DNA of 18,189 nt from Oscillospiraceae bacterium (lineage in GTDB: Bacteria > Bacillota > Clostridia > WRCU01), in assembly GCA_009783805.1 (NCBI GenBank), contig WRCU01000003.1, positions 1 through 18,189 on the forward strand, written 5' to 3'. This document shows, piece after piece, positions 6,695 to 14,127 of this stretch; position 1 is the first letter of the stretch, and each line of letters opens with the position of its first letter. A model generated the notes under the pieces. It searched no databases, had not been told where the DNA came from, and worked only from the letters and a program-made list of their open reading frames with translations. The position numbers and the translations under genes were made by a program.

Positions 6695-8281
6695 ATGTTT
6701 TGCGTCATAAAAGGCTGCGGATTGGTGAGCCTGGACGGCTACGGCGTCGACGTGGAGGTGGACATCGGCTGCGGCCTGCCGTGCTTCGAGGTCGTGGGGC
6801 TGGCCGACGCGGCCGTTAGGGAGTCCAGGGAGAGGGTGCGCTCGGCGATCCGGAACAGCGGGTACGAGTTCCCCCTGAGGCGGGTCACCGTAAACCTCGC
6901 TCCGGCGTCGGTCAAAAAAGAAGGGTCCTCCTTCGACTTGCCCATCGCCCTGGGGATCCTGGCGGCGAGCGGCCAGTTGCCGGGATCCGCCCATGGCAAA
7001 GCCGGCGAGCCCCATGGCGGCGGGGAGCCGGGGACGGGCCATGAGCCGCTGCCCGACTGCGCGTTCGCCGGCGAGCTTTCCCTGGACGGCCGCGTCAAGC
7101 CGGCGAACGGGATACTGCCGATGGCGATCGCCTTAGGGAACGCGGGCGTCAGTCGGTTCCTCGTGCCGGCGGAGAACGCGGCGGAGGGTTCGGTCGTCGA
7201 CTCGATAGGCATTGTCCCCATCCAGAGCCTCAGGGAGGCGGCGGAAAGGTCCTATCAACCCGACGACTCGCACTTGGCGCCCAAGGTCGCCTACGTATGC
7301 TCCAGGCCGAAGGGCGGGCCTGACCTGAGCGAGGTCAAAGGCCAGTCCTACGTCAAGCGTGCGCTGGAGATCGCCGCCTCCGGGGGACACCATATCCTGC
7401 TCATAGGCAGCCCGGGTTCCGGCAAGACGATGCTCGCCAGGACCTTCCCTTCCATAATGCCGGACATGAGCTTCGAGGAGGCCCTGGAGGTCACGAAGAT
7501 ACACAGCGTCCGCGGGCTGTTGCCTCCCAACGTGCCATATATAAGCGAAAGGCCTTTCAGGGCCCCGCACCACACCATATCGGACAGGGCCCTGGTCGGC
7601 GGCGGGAAGGTCCCCGCGCCCGGCGAGATGAGCCTAGCGCATAACGGCGTGCTTTTCTTGGACGAGCTGTCCGAGTACCCTAGGTCGTCCATCGAGGCCA
7701 TGAGGGAGCCTCTGGAGGACAGGAAGGTTACCATCTCGCGCGTCAACGGCAGCCATACATACCCGTCCTCCGTGACGCTGGTGGCGGCTTGCAACCCCTG
7801 CGCCTGCGGGAACCTGACCGACCCGAGGAAGAGATGTTCCTGCTCGCCGAGGCAACGGCAGGCATACCTCGCCAAGCTCAGCTCGCCGCTCTTCGACAGG
7901 ATAGACATGCACGTCGAGGTGATGCCGGTCCCCTACGGCCAGCTGAGCGCGCCCCGCCCGTCTGAGGGCTCACGCGAGGTGGCCCTGCGCGTCGCGAGGA
8001 CCCGGGCCGCCCAAGCCGCGAGGTTCTCCCGGATGGGATACCCCATGAAGGTCAACGCCGAGATGGGTTCCGACGCCATGAAGGCTTGCTGCTCCATGGA
8101 CCCGGCGGGCGCGAGGATCCTCGAGGGCGCGTATGAGAGGCTGGGCCTCAGCGCGCGCTCATACACGCGCATCCTCAAGGTCGCGCGCACCATAGCCGAC
8201 ATGGAGGGTAGCGAGCGGATAGAGCAGTGGCACCTCGCCGAGTCGCTGCAGTATAGGTGCTTCGACGGCAAGGTGGGTTGA
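6695..8281 (+). CDS. comM: ComM/YifB family Mg-chelatase-like AAA+ ATPase
   Basis: ComM is a hexameric helicase that promotes branch migration when transforming DNA is integrated. The 528-residue product starts with the Lon-protease-like domain typical of the family (LPCFEVVGLADAAVRESRER, about 28-47; VNLAPASVKKEGSSFDLPIA). The AAA+ core follows, with Walker A GSPGSGKT (238-245), the FRAPHHTISDRALVGGG stretch (288-304) and Walker B VLFLDEL (319-325). The family cysteine cluster NPCACG...CSC is at 367-383, and the C-terminal helical domain contains GLSARSYTRILKVARTIAD. An insert rich in Gly, His, Pro and Glu at about 97-121 interrupts the first domain. The ATG at 6695 matches the family N-terminus, with a G-rich run about 12 bases upstream. 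It is the only plus-strand gene and converges on the glycosidase gene with 9 bases between stops. It shares its control region with dprA. Confidence 0.95.
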   Translation: MFCVIKGCGLVSLDGYGVDVEVDIGCGLPCFEVVGLADAAVRESRERVRSAIRNSGYEFPLRRVTVNLAPASVKKEGSSFDLPIALGILAASGQLPGSAHGKAGEPHGGGEPGTGHEPLPDCAFAGELSLDGRVKPANGILPMAIALGNAGVSRFLVPAENAAEGSVVDSIGIVPIQSLREAAERSYQPDDSHLAPKVAYVCSRPKGGPDLSEVKGQSYVKRALEIAASGGHHILLIGSPGSGKTMLARTFPSIMPDMSFEEALEVTKIHSVRGLLPPNVPYISERPFRAPHHTISDRALVGGGKVPAPGEMSLAHNGVLFLDELSEYPRSSIEAMREPLEDRKVTISRVNGSHTYPSSVTLVAACNPCACGNLTDPRKRCSCSPRQRQAYLAKLSSPLFDRIDMHVEVMPVPYGQLSAPRPSEGSREVALRVARTRAAQAARFSRMGYPMKVNAEMGSDAMKACCSMDPAGARILEGAYERLGLSARSYTRILKVARTIADMEGSERIEQWHLAESLQYRCFDGKVG

Positions 8282-8290
8282 CGGGGCGCC

Positions 8291-10360
8291 TCAGGCCAGC
8301 ACGACCTCATACCAGCACGCCTCGTGGTCGGCGGATATCGTGAAGGAGACGCCCTCAGGCCCGAGCCTCGCCGCGGCCACCTCATGCGCCCTCCTGCCGT
8401 TCCCGTCCAAGGCATACACGGCGGCCCCGGATGCCGCGGCCTCGACGGTGACCTCGCAATCGACCCCCTCCACCTCAAAGGGCAACGTCCCCGGCTCCAG
8501 GAGGGTCGCCCCATCGTCCCCATACCTCATGCCGGTGAACCGTGACCTCGCCAAGGCCGTCAGGAGCAGTCCGCGGCTCTCACGCAGCGCCTCCCTGCCC
8601 AACCCCGTCAGGATCACGTTCACGAACCTGTTCGCGACCTTCGATATCGAAAGGATACCGGCCTTTACCGCCCTGTCCCCCACGAAGCCCATGACCGCCG
8701 CCGTCCCGGGGGTATCGACCACGATCATGCCCCCGCCGCCCGCGTCCCAGCACAGCTGACCCGTTGAGCTCCTATGCTCCCCGCCCTTGATGAAAGGCTC
8801 GGTCGGGGCGGTCACCAAGGACGGCCCCCCTCCCGCACGGAACCGTACGCCGACCTTCCCCACCGCCGCCATGTGCGGCGGGATCGGGTCGGGCACTTCG
8901 CCGCCCTCCGCGAGCGCCTCCAGGTCCACCTCCTGCAAGGCCGCATGCCCGGCCTCCCTGACGTCCCCCCTATGCACCATCCTCGCGAGGGCGGGGTACT
9001 GGTATAGGTGCGCGGGGTTGTTGGCGTTGTAGATGTTGTGGACATGGTCGATGGCGTACGAGAAGGAGCCGCTCCATCCGTTCAGGCCCATCCCGTAGGC
9101 CGCCACTATGAAGGGCGCCTCGGTCAGGTATTCGTTGGGCTGGGTGCTCATCCATTCGGACATGAGGAACGGCACCCCTTCCACCCGATGGGCGGCCCTC
9201 CTGATGATCCCGGAGCCGGGCGAGGAGACCATGGCCCCATGCATGAACGGGCCCGGCTTCATCATGTGCCATGAGCCGCCGCACCAGTAGTCGTGCCTAT
9301 CGACGGGCCCGATCAGCGCGTCGCTGCGCAGGTTGTAGAAGTGCGGGGCCCCCACCTCCCCCGCCATCCATGGGGACGCGAGTATGACGCCTTTGTATCC
9401 GGCGGACCGTATCGCGTCGCGGTACCGCCTATAATACGCGTTCTGCGTCTCGTGCAGGAAGAGCATGCAGTCCAGGTAGCGCCTTTTCCTCACCCCGTCG
9501 GACCTTATCCGGTCGGGGCTCAGATAGTGGCAGTTCGAATGCGCGTATATGTTCCTCGCCCCGAGGCTCTCACCCTCGTCGAGGGCCCCCGGCCCCCAGG
9601 CCCCTTCCAAACGGTCCTGGCCGCCGTACCGCGCCTCCAGCCAATCGCAGAACATGCCGTTGAGCAGGCTGCGGTAATGCGGGACCTTGTCCGCCTTTTC
9701 CTGCACGCCCCAAAAAATGTTGTCCTCATTCTGCAGCTCGATGATGGCCAGCGCCGGATCGTCGCAGTAACGCAGCCCGGTGTACGGGTTCTCGTGCGTG
9801 AGGAGGTTCACGGTCAGCCTGATGACCAAGCCTTGCATGTCCTCGGCGAAGTTCACCAAGCCATAGGAGTTCGCCGTCTCCGAGAAGGCCCCATCCCCGA
9901 CGAAGCCGCTGGCCAATCCGTCGGCGGCCGTCACCTGATGCCCGAACACATGGCTCCAGGCCACGTACAGGCCCCTTTCCTTGAACTCATGGAAGGCGCG
10001 GTCCATGCCGTCGGCCTTGGCCGGATCCAGGTCCGTAGACCTCCCGCCTTTGGCGACTATGCCGCTATGGCTCCACGTGAACTTGTGGAACCTGACCGCA
10101 TTCATGCCGAACCTGGCCATCCGCCTGGCATACGATGACGCGGCCTTCCAGTCGTGGACGCACCCTTCCGTTATGTTGGAACCCCATATCTTGAAAGGGG
10201 TGCCGTCCTCAAATGCGAGCCCCCCGCCCACGGAACGCAGGAAGCCGTGCTTCCCGGCCGGCTTGTCCAGCCAGTCGGACATGTCGAACCTGCAGCCGTC
10301 CGCCAGGTCATCTATCTCACCGGGTACGAACCAACGCCCGCCCGCTTCAGCCTTCTCCAT
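8291..10360 (-). CDS. Putative cytoplasmic clan GH-A-like glycoside hydrolase (cellulase-family fold)
   Basis: The 689-residue product looks like a TIM-barrel retaining glycosidase. NITEGCVHDW and MARFGMNAVRFHKFTW fit the early barrel strands. LAIIELQNED (NE at 211-212) fits the strand-4 acid/base motif, and VPFLMSEWMSTQPNEY (E402) the strand-7 nucleophile; the 190-residue spacing suits clan GH-A. The segment PAGKHGF...FEDGTPFKIWG resembles the start of large uncharacterised cellulase-family hydrolases. About 200 C-terminal residues look like beta-sandwich accessory domains. No signal peptide is visible, so it probably acts on an imported sugar or glycoside. I chose ATG 10360 because GGAGGG lies 7 bases upstream; an ATG at 10384 overlaps the iorB stop (ATGA) and would add 8 residues. 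The frame stays open into iorB but does not look coding there. Exact GH family and substrate are unknown. Confidence 0.72.
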   Translation of the reverse strand: MEKAEAGGRWFVPGEIDDLADGCRFDMSDWLDKPAGKHGFLRSVGGGLAFEDGTPFKIWGSNITEGCVHDWKAASSYARRMARFGMNAVRFHKFTWSHSGIVAKGGRSTDLDPAKADGMDRAFHEFKERGLYVAWSHVFGHQVTAADGLASGFVGDGAFSETANSYGLVNFAEDMQGLVIRLTVNLLTHENPYTGLRYCDDPALAIIELQNEDNIFWGVQEKADKVPHYRSLLNGMFCDWLEARYGGQDRLEGAWGPGALDEGESLGARNIYAHSNCHYLSPDRIRSDGVRKRRYLDCMLFLHETQNAYYRRYRDAIRSAGYKGVILASPWMAGEVGAPHFYNLRSDALIGPVDRHDYWCGGSWHMMKPGPFMHGAMVSSPGSGIIRRAAHRVEGVPFLMSEWMSTQPNEYLTEAPFIVAAYGMGLNGWSGSFSYAIDHVHNIYNANNPAHLYQYPALARMVHRGDVREAGHAALQEVDLEALAEGGEVPDPIPPHMAAVGKVGVRFRAGGGPSLVTAPTEPFIKGGEHRSSTGQLCWDAGGGGMIVVDTPGTAAVMGFVGDRAVKAGILSISKVANRFVNVILTGLGREALRESRGLLLTALARSRFTGMRYGDDGATLLEPGTLPFEVEGVDCEVTVEAAASGAAVYALDGNGRRAHEVAAARLGPEGVSFTISADHEACWYEVVLA

Positions 10361-10380
10361 GACACGCCCTCCAGCCTCTT

Positions 10381-10986
10381 TCATTCGCCGGCCATGCGCC
10401 AGCCGCGCCCGAACGCGTCCAAGTTCACCGATGCGCTCCTGGCCGGCGCGTTCGACTTCACCGCCTCCAGCCATATGTCCTCGGCTATGCCGCTGGCTTT
10501 CGCATAGACGCCCAGCAGCACGGTGTTCACCGCCCTCATGTCGCCGCAGGACTCCGCGATGGCCAAGGCGTCCACGGCGACCAGCCTGAACCGCCCTCCG
10601 GAGAGCATGCCCACGATGTCGTCCGGATACCTCTCCGCGCCCGTCACGACGGGCATGGGGTATATCTCCTGCGTCCCCATGACCATCAAGCCCCCATCCT
10701 TCAGGTGGCCGGCCCAACGCAGGGCCTCCAGCTTCTCGAAGGCTATCACGCAGTCGGCGCCGCCCCTCTCGACGATGGGCGACCTGACCTTGCCCCCGGA
10801 CATGCGGACGTAGGTGACCACTCCGCCGCCGCGGCGCGCCATCCCGTGCACCTCCGAGACCTTCACGTCCAGGCCGGACGCGATGGCCGCGGCGCCCATG
10901 ATTTTGCTCGCGAGCAGTGCCCCCTGGCCGCCGACCCCGACCATGAGCACGTCCCTGTCCAACCTGGTCGAGCCTTCCTTAGCCAA
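10381..10986 (-). CDS. iorB: Indolepyruvate ferredoxin oxidoreductase, beta subunit
   Basis: IorB is the gamma-type subunit that works with IorA to oxidise aryl-2-oxoacids, such as indolepyruvate from tryptophan, to aryl-acetyl-CoA with ferredoxin as acceptor. The 201-residue product, about the normal length, has VGVGGQGALLASKIMG (about 16-31), SEVHGMARRGGGVVTYVR (44-61) and FEKLEALR, all characteristic of the pyruvate ferredoxin oxidoreductase gamma family. The start is read as TTG at 10986, with GGGGGG 8 bases upstream, giving MAKEGSTRLDRDVLMVGVGG. The next ATG (about 10944) would cut right up to the glycine motif. It lies 116 bases after iorA, further than usual for this pair, and its stop is 20 bases before the glycosidase start. 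Confidence 0.93.
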   Translation of the reverse strand: MAKEGSTRLDRDVLMVGVGGQGALLASKIMGAAAIASGLDVKVSEVHGMARRGGGVVTYVRMSGGKVRSPIVERGGADCVIAFEKLEALRWAGHLKDGGLMVMGTQEIYPMPVVTGAERYPDDIVGMLSGGRFRLVAVDALAIAESCGDMRAVNTVLLGVYAKASGIAEDIWLEAVKSNAPARSASVNLDAFGRGWRMAGE

Positions 10987-10994
10987 ATGCCTAT

Positions 10995-11000
10995 CCCCCC
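10995..11000 (-). promoter_or_regulatory. Ribosome binding site that decides the TTG start of iorB
   Basis: GGGGGG on the minus strand lies 8 bases before TTG at 10986. No ATG or GTG is available in frame nearby upstream. Part of the run is next to a CCAA/TTGG inverted repeat (10999-11009), which could partly mask it. Confidence 0.55.
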
Positions 11001-11010
11001 AACGTTTGGC

Positions 11011-11029
11011 GCCGCGTTCCCCACGCGGC
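11011..11029 (-). other. Perfect 7-bp hairpin in the iorA-iorB spacer
   Basis: GCCGCGT and ACGCGGC pair exactly around a 5-base loop. The hairpin ends 24 bases before the iorB start and has no T-run after it, so it is not an intrinsic terminator. It may be an mRNA processing or stability element between the two subunit genes. The rest of the 116-base spacer contains no gene. Confidence 0.5.
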
Positions 11030-11102
11030 CGTCAAATTAATTCCGATGATATTCGCTTCGCCTGGGGCGCCCCGCCCCCCATGCCGAATGGCGGGCTGGC
11101 GG

Positions 11103-12866
11103 TCAGGCCTTTATGGCGCCCTTCGGGCAGACCTTCGCGCAGAGCCCGCAACCCACGCAGTACGAGCGGTCCACCGCGGGCTTCCCGTCCCCCTTGCTTA
11201 GCGATGGGCACCCCAGCCGCATGCAGGCCCCGCATCCGGAGCATGCGTCCCGGTCAACGGACGCGGGCTTGCCTTTGGGTGACTGCCCAAGGCTGGCGCA
11301 TGGCCTCCTGGCGATTATGACTGAGCAGCAATCCTTGCCCGTCTCCTCGATGACCGCCTTCTCCATGGCCGCAAGGTCGAACGGGTCCACCTCCGCCACG
11401 CTTCCGACGCCCACCGCCTCGCATAGCTTGGCCAGATCCGCGCGGTGCGTCTCCGCGCCGCGCAAGGTGAGCCCGGTCGCCGGGTTCTGCTGCAGCCCGG
11501 TCATGGCCGTCGTCGAGTTGTCCAATATGATGACGGTCGAGCGGCCCTTGTTGTAGACGATGTCGATGAGCGACGTGATCCCCGAGTGCATGAAGGTCGA
11601 GTCCCCGATGACGGCCACCGACCTTCCCCCCATCCCGCCGGCTAACGCCATCCCGTGGGCCATGCTGACCCCGGCGCCCATGCAGAGGCATGTGTCCATG
11701 GACTCCAGGGGGCTCAGCGCCCCCAGCGTATAGCAGCCTATGTCACCGGCCACCGTCACCCTCAGCTTCCTCAGCACGTAGAAGACGCCCCGGTGCGGGC
11801 AGCCCGGGCACATGACCGGCGGCCTCGCGGGCGGCGGCGGCGCCTGTAGATTTTTTAAGCCGGGCTCTGGAGCCGTCGCCGGCCCTTCCCCCAGCATCCC
11901 CCCCAACGCCTTGGCCACCATTCCGACGGAGTACTCGCCGAACGGGCTGAACAGGCCCTTCCCGACGCAGTCAACCCCCATCGCCCTGACCTGGCGCTCT
12001 ATGAACGGGTCGAGCTCCTCGACGACCACCAGCCGGCGCACCTTCGATGCGAATTCGCGGACGGTCCTTTCGGGCAGGGGGTACACCATTCCCAGCTTAA
12101 GGTAGGAGACGGAGTCGCCCATGGCCTCGGCCGCGTACTGGTATGCTATGCCCGCGGCGATGACCCCGACCTCCTTCCCCCCCCATATGACCTCATTGGG
12201 CGACTCGCCGTCGGATGCGTACTCCGAGAGGAGCCCCATCCTCCTCTCGATCGACGCCTGACGCTTCCTGGCCATGGCCGGCATCATGACGTACTTCGCC
12301 GGGTCCCTCACGTATTGGCGGACATGCTCCTCACGGCCGCGCAGGTCGGCCACTATCCCCCGCGAATGCGAGACCCTGGTCGTGAGCCTAAGTATGACCG
12401 GCGTGTCGAACCGTTCCGACAGGCCGAACGCCAGCCTCGCGTATGCGACGCACTCCCCGCTGTCGGCCGGCTCCAGCATAGGCACCTTCGCGGCCACGGC
12501 GTAGTTCCTCGTGTCCTGCTCGTTCTGCGAGCTGTGTATGCCCGGGTCGTCCGCCACCGCTATGACCAATCCGCCGTTCACGCCCGTGTAGGGCAGCGTG
12601 AACAAAGGGTCGGCGGCCACGTTCAGCCCCACGTGCTTCATCGAGCACAATGCCCTGACCCCGGCGACCGAGGCGCCGGCGGCCACCTCCAGCGCGACCT
12701 TCTCATTCGGCGACCACTCGCAGTAGACCTCGCCGTACTTGGCCAGGTACTCCGTTATCTCCGTGCTGGGCGTGCCCGGATAGGCCGTGCCCACCTTCAC
12801 GCCGGCCTCATACGCGCCCCTCGCCACCGCCTGGTTACCCAGCATCAGCTCCATTTTATGACCCAT
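11103..12866 (-). CDS. iorA: Indolepyruvate ferredoxin oxidoreductase, alpha subunit
   Basis: IorA carries the thiamine diphosphate and iron-sulfur sites of the enzyme that converts aryl-pyruvates to aryl-acetyl-CoA, CO2 and reduced ferredoxin in anaerobes. The 587-residue product starts with GNQAVARGAYEAGVKVGTAY, then PGTPSTEITEYLA and CSMKHVGLNVAADPL of the first domain. CPGCPHRG is at 353-360. The ThDP motif starts at GDSTFMHSG (421) and ends near DN (449-450). Two C-terminal ferredoxin-type 4Fe-4S motifs are CSGCGACMRLGCP (542-554) and CVGCGLCAKVCP (570-581). The first has four residues before the last cysteine, as is often seen in IorA. Start: ATG at 12866 with GACGAGG upstream; a second ATG four codons on lacks a ribosome site. 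No paaK-type aryl-CoA ligase, a common partner, lies next to it here. Confidence 0.96.
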   Translation of the reverse strand: MGHKMELMLGNQAVARGAYEAGVKVGTAYPGTPSTEITEYLAKYGEVYCEWSPNEKVALEVAAGASVAGVRALCSMKHVGLNVAADPLFTLPYTGVNGGLVIAVADDPGIHSSQNEQDTRNYAVAAKVPMLEPADSGECVAYARLAFGLSERFDTPVILRLTTRVSHSRGIVADLRGREEHVRQYVRDPAKYVMMPAMARKRQASIERRMGLLSEYASDGESPNEVIWGGKEVGVIAAGIAYQYAAEAMGDSVSYLKLGMVYPLPERTVREFASKVRRLVVVEELDPFIERQVRAMGVDCVGKGLFSPFGEYSVGMVAKALGGMLGEGPATAPEPGLKNLQAPPPPARPPVMCPGCPHRGVFYVLRKLRVTVAGDIGCYTLGALSPLESMDTCLCMGAGVSMAHGMALAGGMGGRSVAVIGDSTFMHSGITSLIDIVYNKGRSTVIILDNSTTAMTGLQQNPATGLTLRGAETHRADLAKLCEAVGVGSVAEVDPFDLAAMEKAVIEETGKDCCSVIIARRPCASLGQSPKGKPASVDRDACSGCGACMRLGCPSLSKGDGKPAVDRSYCVGCGLCAKVCPKGAIKA

Positions 12867-12919
12867 GGGGCCTCGTCCCGGCCTATCGCCGTCGGCCCCA
12901 CATCCCCTTTCCTTGATTA

Positions 12920-12932
12920 GGCTTTATAAGCC
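12920..12932. promoter_or_regulatory. Small dyad with TATAAA in the iorA upstream region
   Basis: GGCTT and AAGCC form a 5-bp inverted repeat around TAT. On the minus strand it contains TATAAA, a possible -10 about 57 bases before the iorA ATG. No matching -35 is seen. It is the only AT-rich patch in the 115-base gap between the LytR-CpsA-Psr gene and iorA, so a weak or activated promoter or operator is possible. Confidence 0.3.
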
Positions 12933-12981
12933 CGCCCGACATGCGCCCCAGGCCGGGCCCGCACTCCCCCGATCCATGGGC

Positions 12982-13968
12982 TCAGCGCGTGCCGAAGTAG
13001 GCGCCCCCCACCTCCGCGTTCGCCTTCTCGTCGCAGACCCAGTACCAGTAAGTGTCCACCACGTCCTTCCCCGCCAGCGTGAAGAAGGCCATCCTGTCCG
13101 CCTTGATGGACAGCGCGCTTTCCAGGATGCGGAAGATCTCCTCCCGGGCCACGTTGGTGTCGAGGCTCTCGAAGACCGCGCGGATTATCTCATGGGCCTT
13201 CGAGATGTTGTATATGTTCGCCTTCTGCCTGATCAGTTCATTGATGAGCCTTTGCTGGCCCGCGATCCTGTTGATGTCCGAACCGTCGTAGTATGCGTTC
13301 GACGTGCCGTCCCCATATTGCCTGAACCTCATGAACTGCTCGGCCTGCTCGCCGTCCAGAAGCTGCCAGCCCTTCCGTATGTCTATGTAGAGGCCCTGCG
13401 TCGGGTCCCTGTACGTCATGTCGACCGGCACGTCCACGTACACGCCGCCCAATATGTCGATGACCTCCCGGAAGACGCTCAGCTCCAGGACGACGTAGTA
13501 CTTTATCTCTATGCCCCCCATGGCCTTGGAGACCTCCCCCGTCACGATGGAGGCGCCCACCCCCCTGGAGACGCCGAGGTGATAGCATGAGTTGATCTTC
13601 CGGTATGACCCGTCCACCGTCACCCTGGTGTCCCTGGGTATGGACATGAGGTTCATCTGTGAGTCGTTGGGGTTGAAGTAGACGAGCATCATCGTGTCCG
13701 TGAGGTTGTTCTCGTCCTTGCCCATCAGCAGCACGTTGAAAGGCTTCCCGGGGTTCCGGTACGGGTTGAGGATGATGGTCAGGATATTGTCCCCTTCACC
13801 CGCCTGGGATCCGGGGTCCGAATGGTAGCCGCCCGAGTCGCCGACTATGAGCTCGCCCGTCTCCGGGTCCAGCTGCGTCCCGGCGTTTATGGCGCCCAGC
13901 ACGAACGTCCCCGCGAAAAGGAGCATGACCATCGTCGCCGAGCATATTATAAGGAGGAACCTTCTCAT
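12982..13968 (-). CDS. LytR-CpsA-Psr (LCP) family cell-wall glycopolymer transferase
   Basis: LCP proteins move undecaprenyl-linked polymers such as teichoic acids or capsule onto peptidoglycan at the outer face of the membrane. The 328-residue product has one N-terminal membrane helix (about 4-27), an extracytoplasmic spacer and the LCP domain. Key features are NVLLMGKD (78-85), the DTMML strand start (D91), SIPRDTRV (R112), KINSCYHLG, then GIEIKYYVVLELSVF and VIDILGGVYVDVPVDM. LDGEQAEQFMRFRQY follows (arginines 214 and 216), then DINRIAGQQRL (R234). These arginines and aspartates bind the pyrophosphate of the lipid substrate in studied members. The ATG at 13968 has GGTGG upstream. No polymer biosynthesis gene is adjacent, so the polymer cannot be named. 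It supports a monoderm envelope. Confidence 0.93.
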   Translation of the reverse strand: MRRFLLIICSATMVMLLFAGTFVLGAINAGTQLDPETGELIVGDSGGYHSDPGSQAGEGDNILTIILNPYRNPGKPFNVLLMGKDENNLTDTMMLVYFNPNDSQMNLMSIPRDTRVTVDGSYRKINSCYHLGVSRGVGASIVTGEVSKAMGGIEIKYYVVLELSVFREVIDILGGVYVDVPVDMTYRDPTQGLYIDIRKGWQLLDGEQAEQFMRFRQYGDGTSNAYYDGSDINRIAGQQRLINELIRQKANIYNISKAHEIIRAVFESLDTNVAREEIFRILESALSIKADRMAFFTLAGKDVVDTYWYWVCDEKANAEVGGAYFGTR

Positions 13969-14002
13969 TCACGTCCACCCATCTAGCCGCCATGGCCGGC
14001 GT

Positions 14003-14019
14003 GGGCGCGCCGCGCGCCC
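14003..14019 (-). other. Perfect 7-bp GC hairpin upstream of the LCP gene
   Basis: GGGCGCG and CGCGCCC pair exactly around a CCG loop, flanked by GGCC on both sides. It sits 35 bases upstream of the LCP start codon, with no T-run on either strand. Confidence 0.45.
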
Positions 14020-14039
14020 GGCCTGCGGCCTTACCCTCT

Positions 14040-14057
14040 CGCCGCCGGCTGGCGGCG
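14040..14057 (-). other. Second perfect 7-bp GC hairpin upstream of the LCP gene
   Basis: CGCCGCC and GGCGGCG pair exactly around a GGCT loop. With the hairpin at 14003-14019 it makes the 159-base spacer between the Gfo/Idh/MocA gene and the LCP gene highly structured. There is no U-tract, so intrinsic termination is unlikely; an RNA stability or processing role, or chance in GC-rich DNA, are possible. Confidence 0.4.
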
Positions 14058-14127
14058 CGGATTCCTTCCGGGCTGCGCTGTGCGTCCATACGGCGCCGCC
14101 TAGACGCCCGCCCTATGGGCGCCGCGG

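Noticed and set aside
9293..10138. Plus-strand open frame (281 codons) opposite the glycosidase gene
   Set aside because: Shadow frame in GC-rich DNA, rich in Arg/Pro/Val without recognisable domain; the minus frame carries the glycosidase motifs.
10361..10717. N-terminal extension of the glycosidase frame into iorB
   Set aside because: The frame is merely open over iorB; the translation is Arg/Gly/His-rich shadow sequence. A GGAGGG site places the start at 10360.
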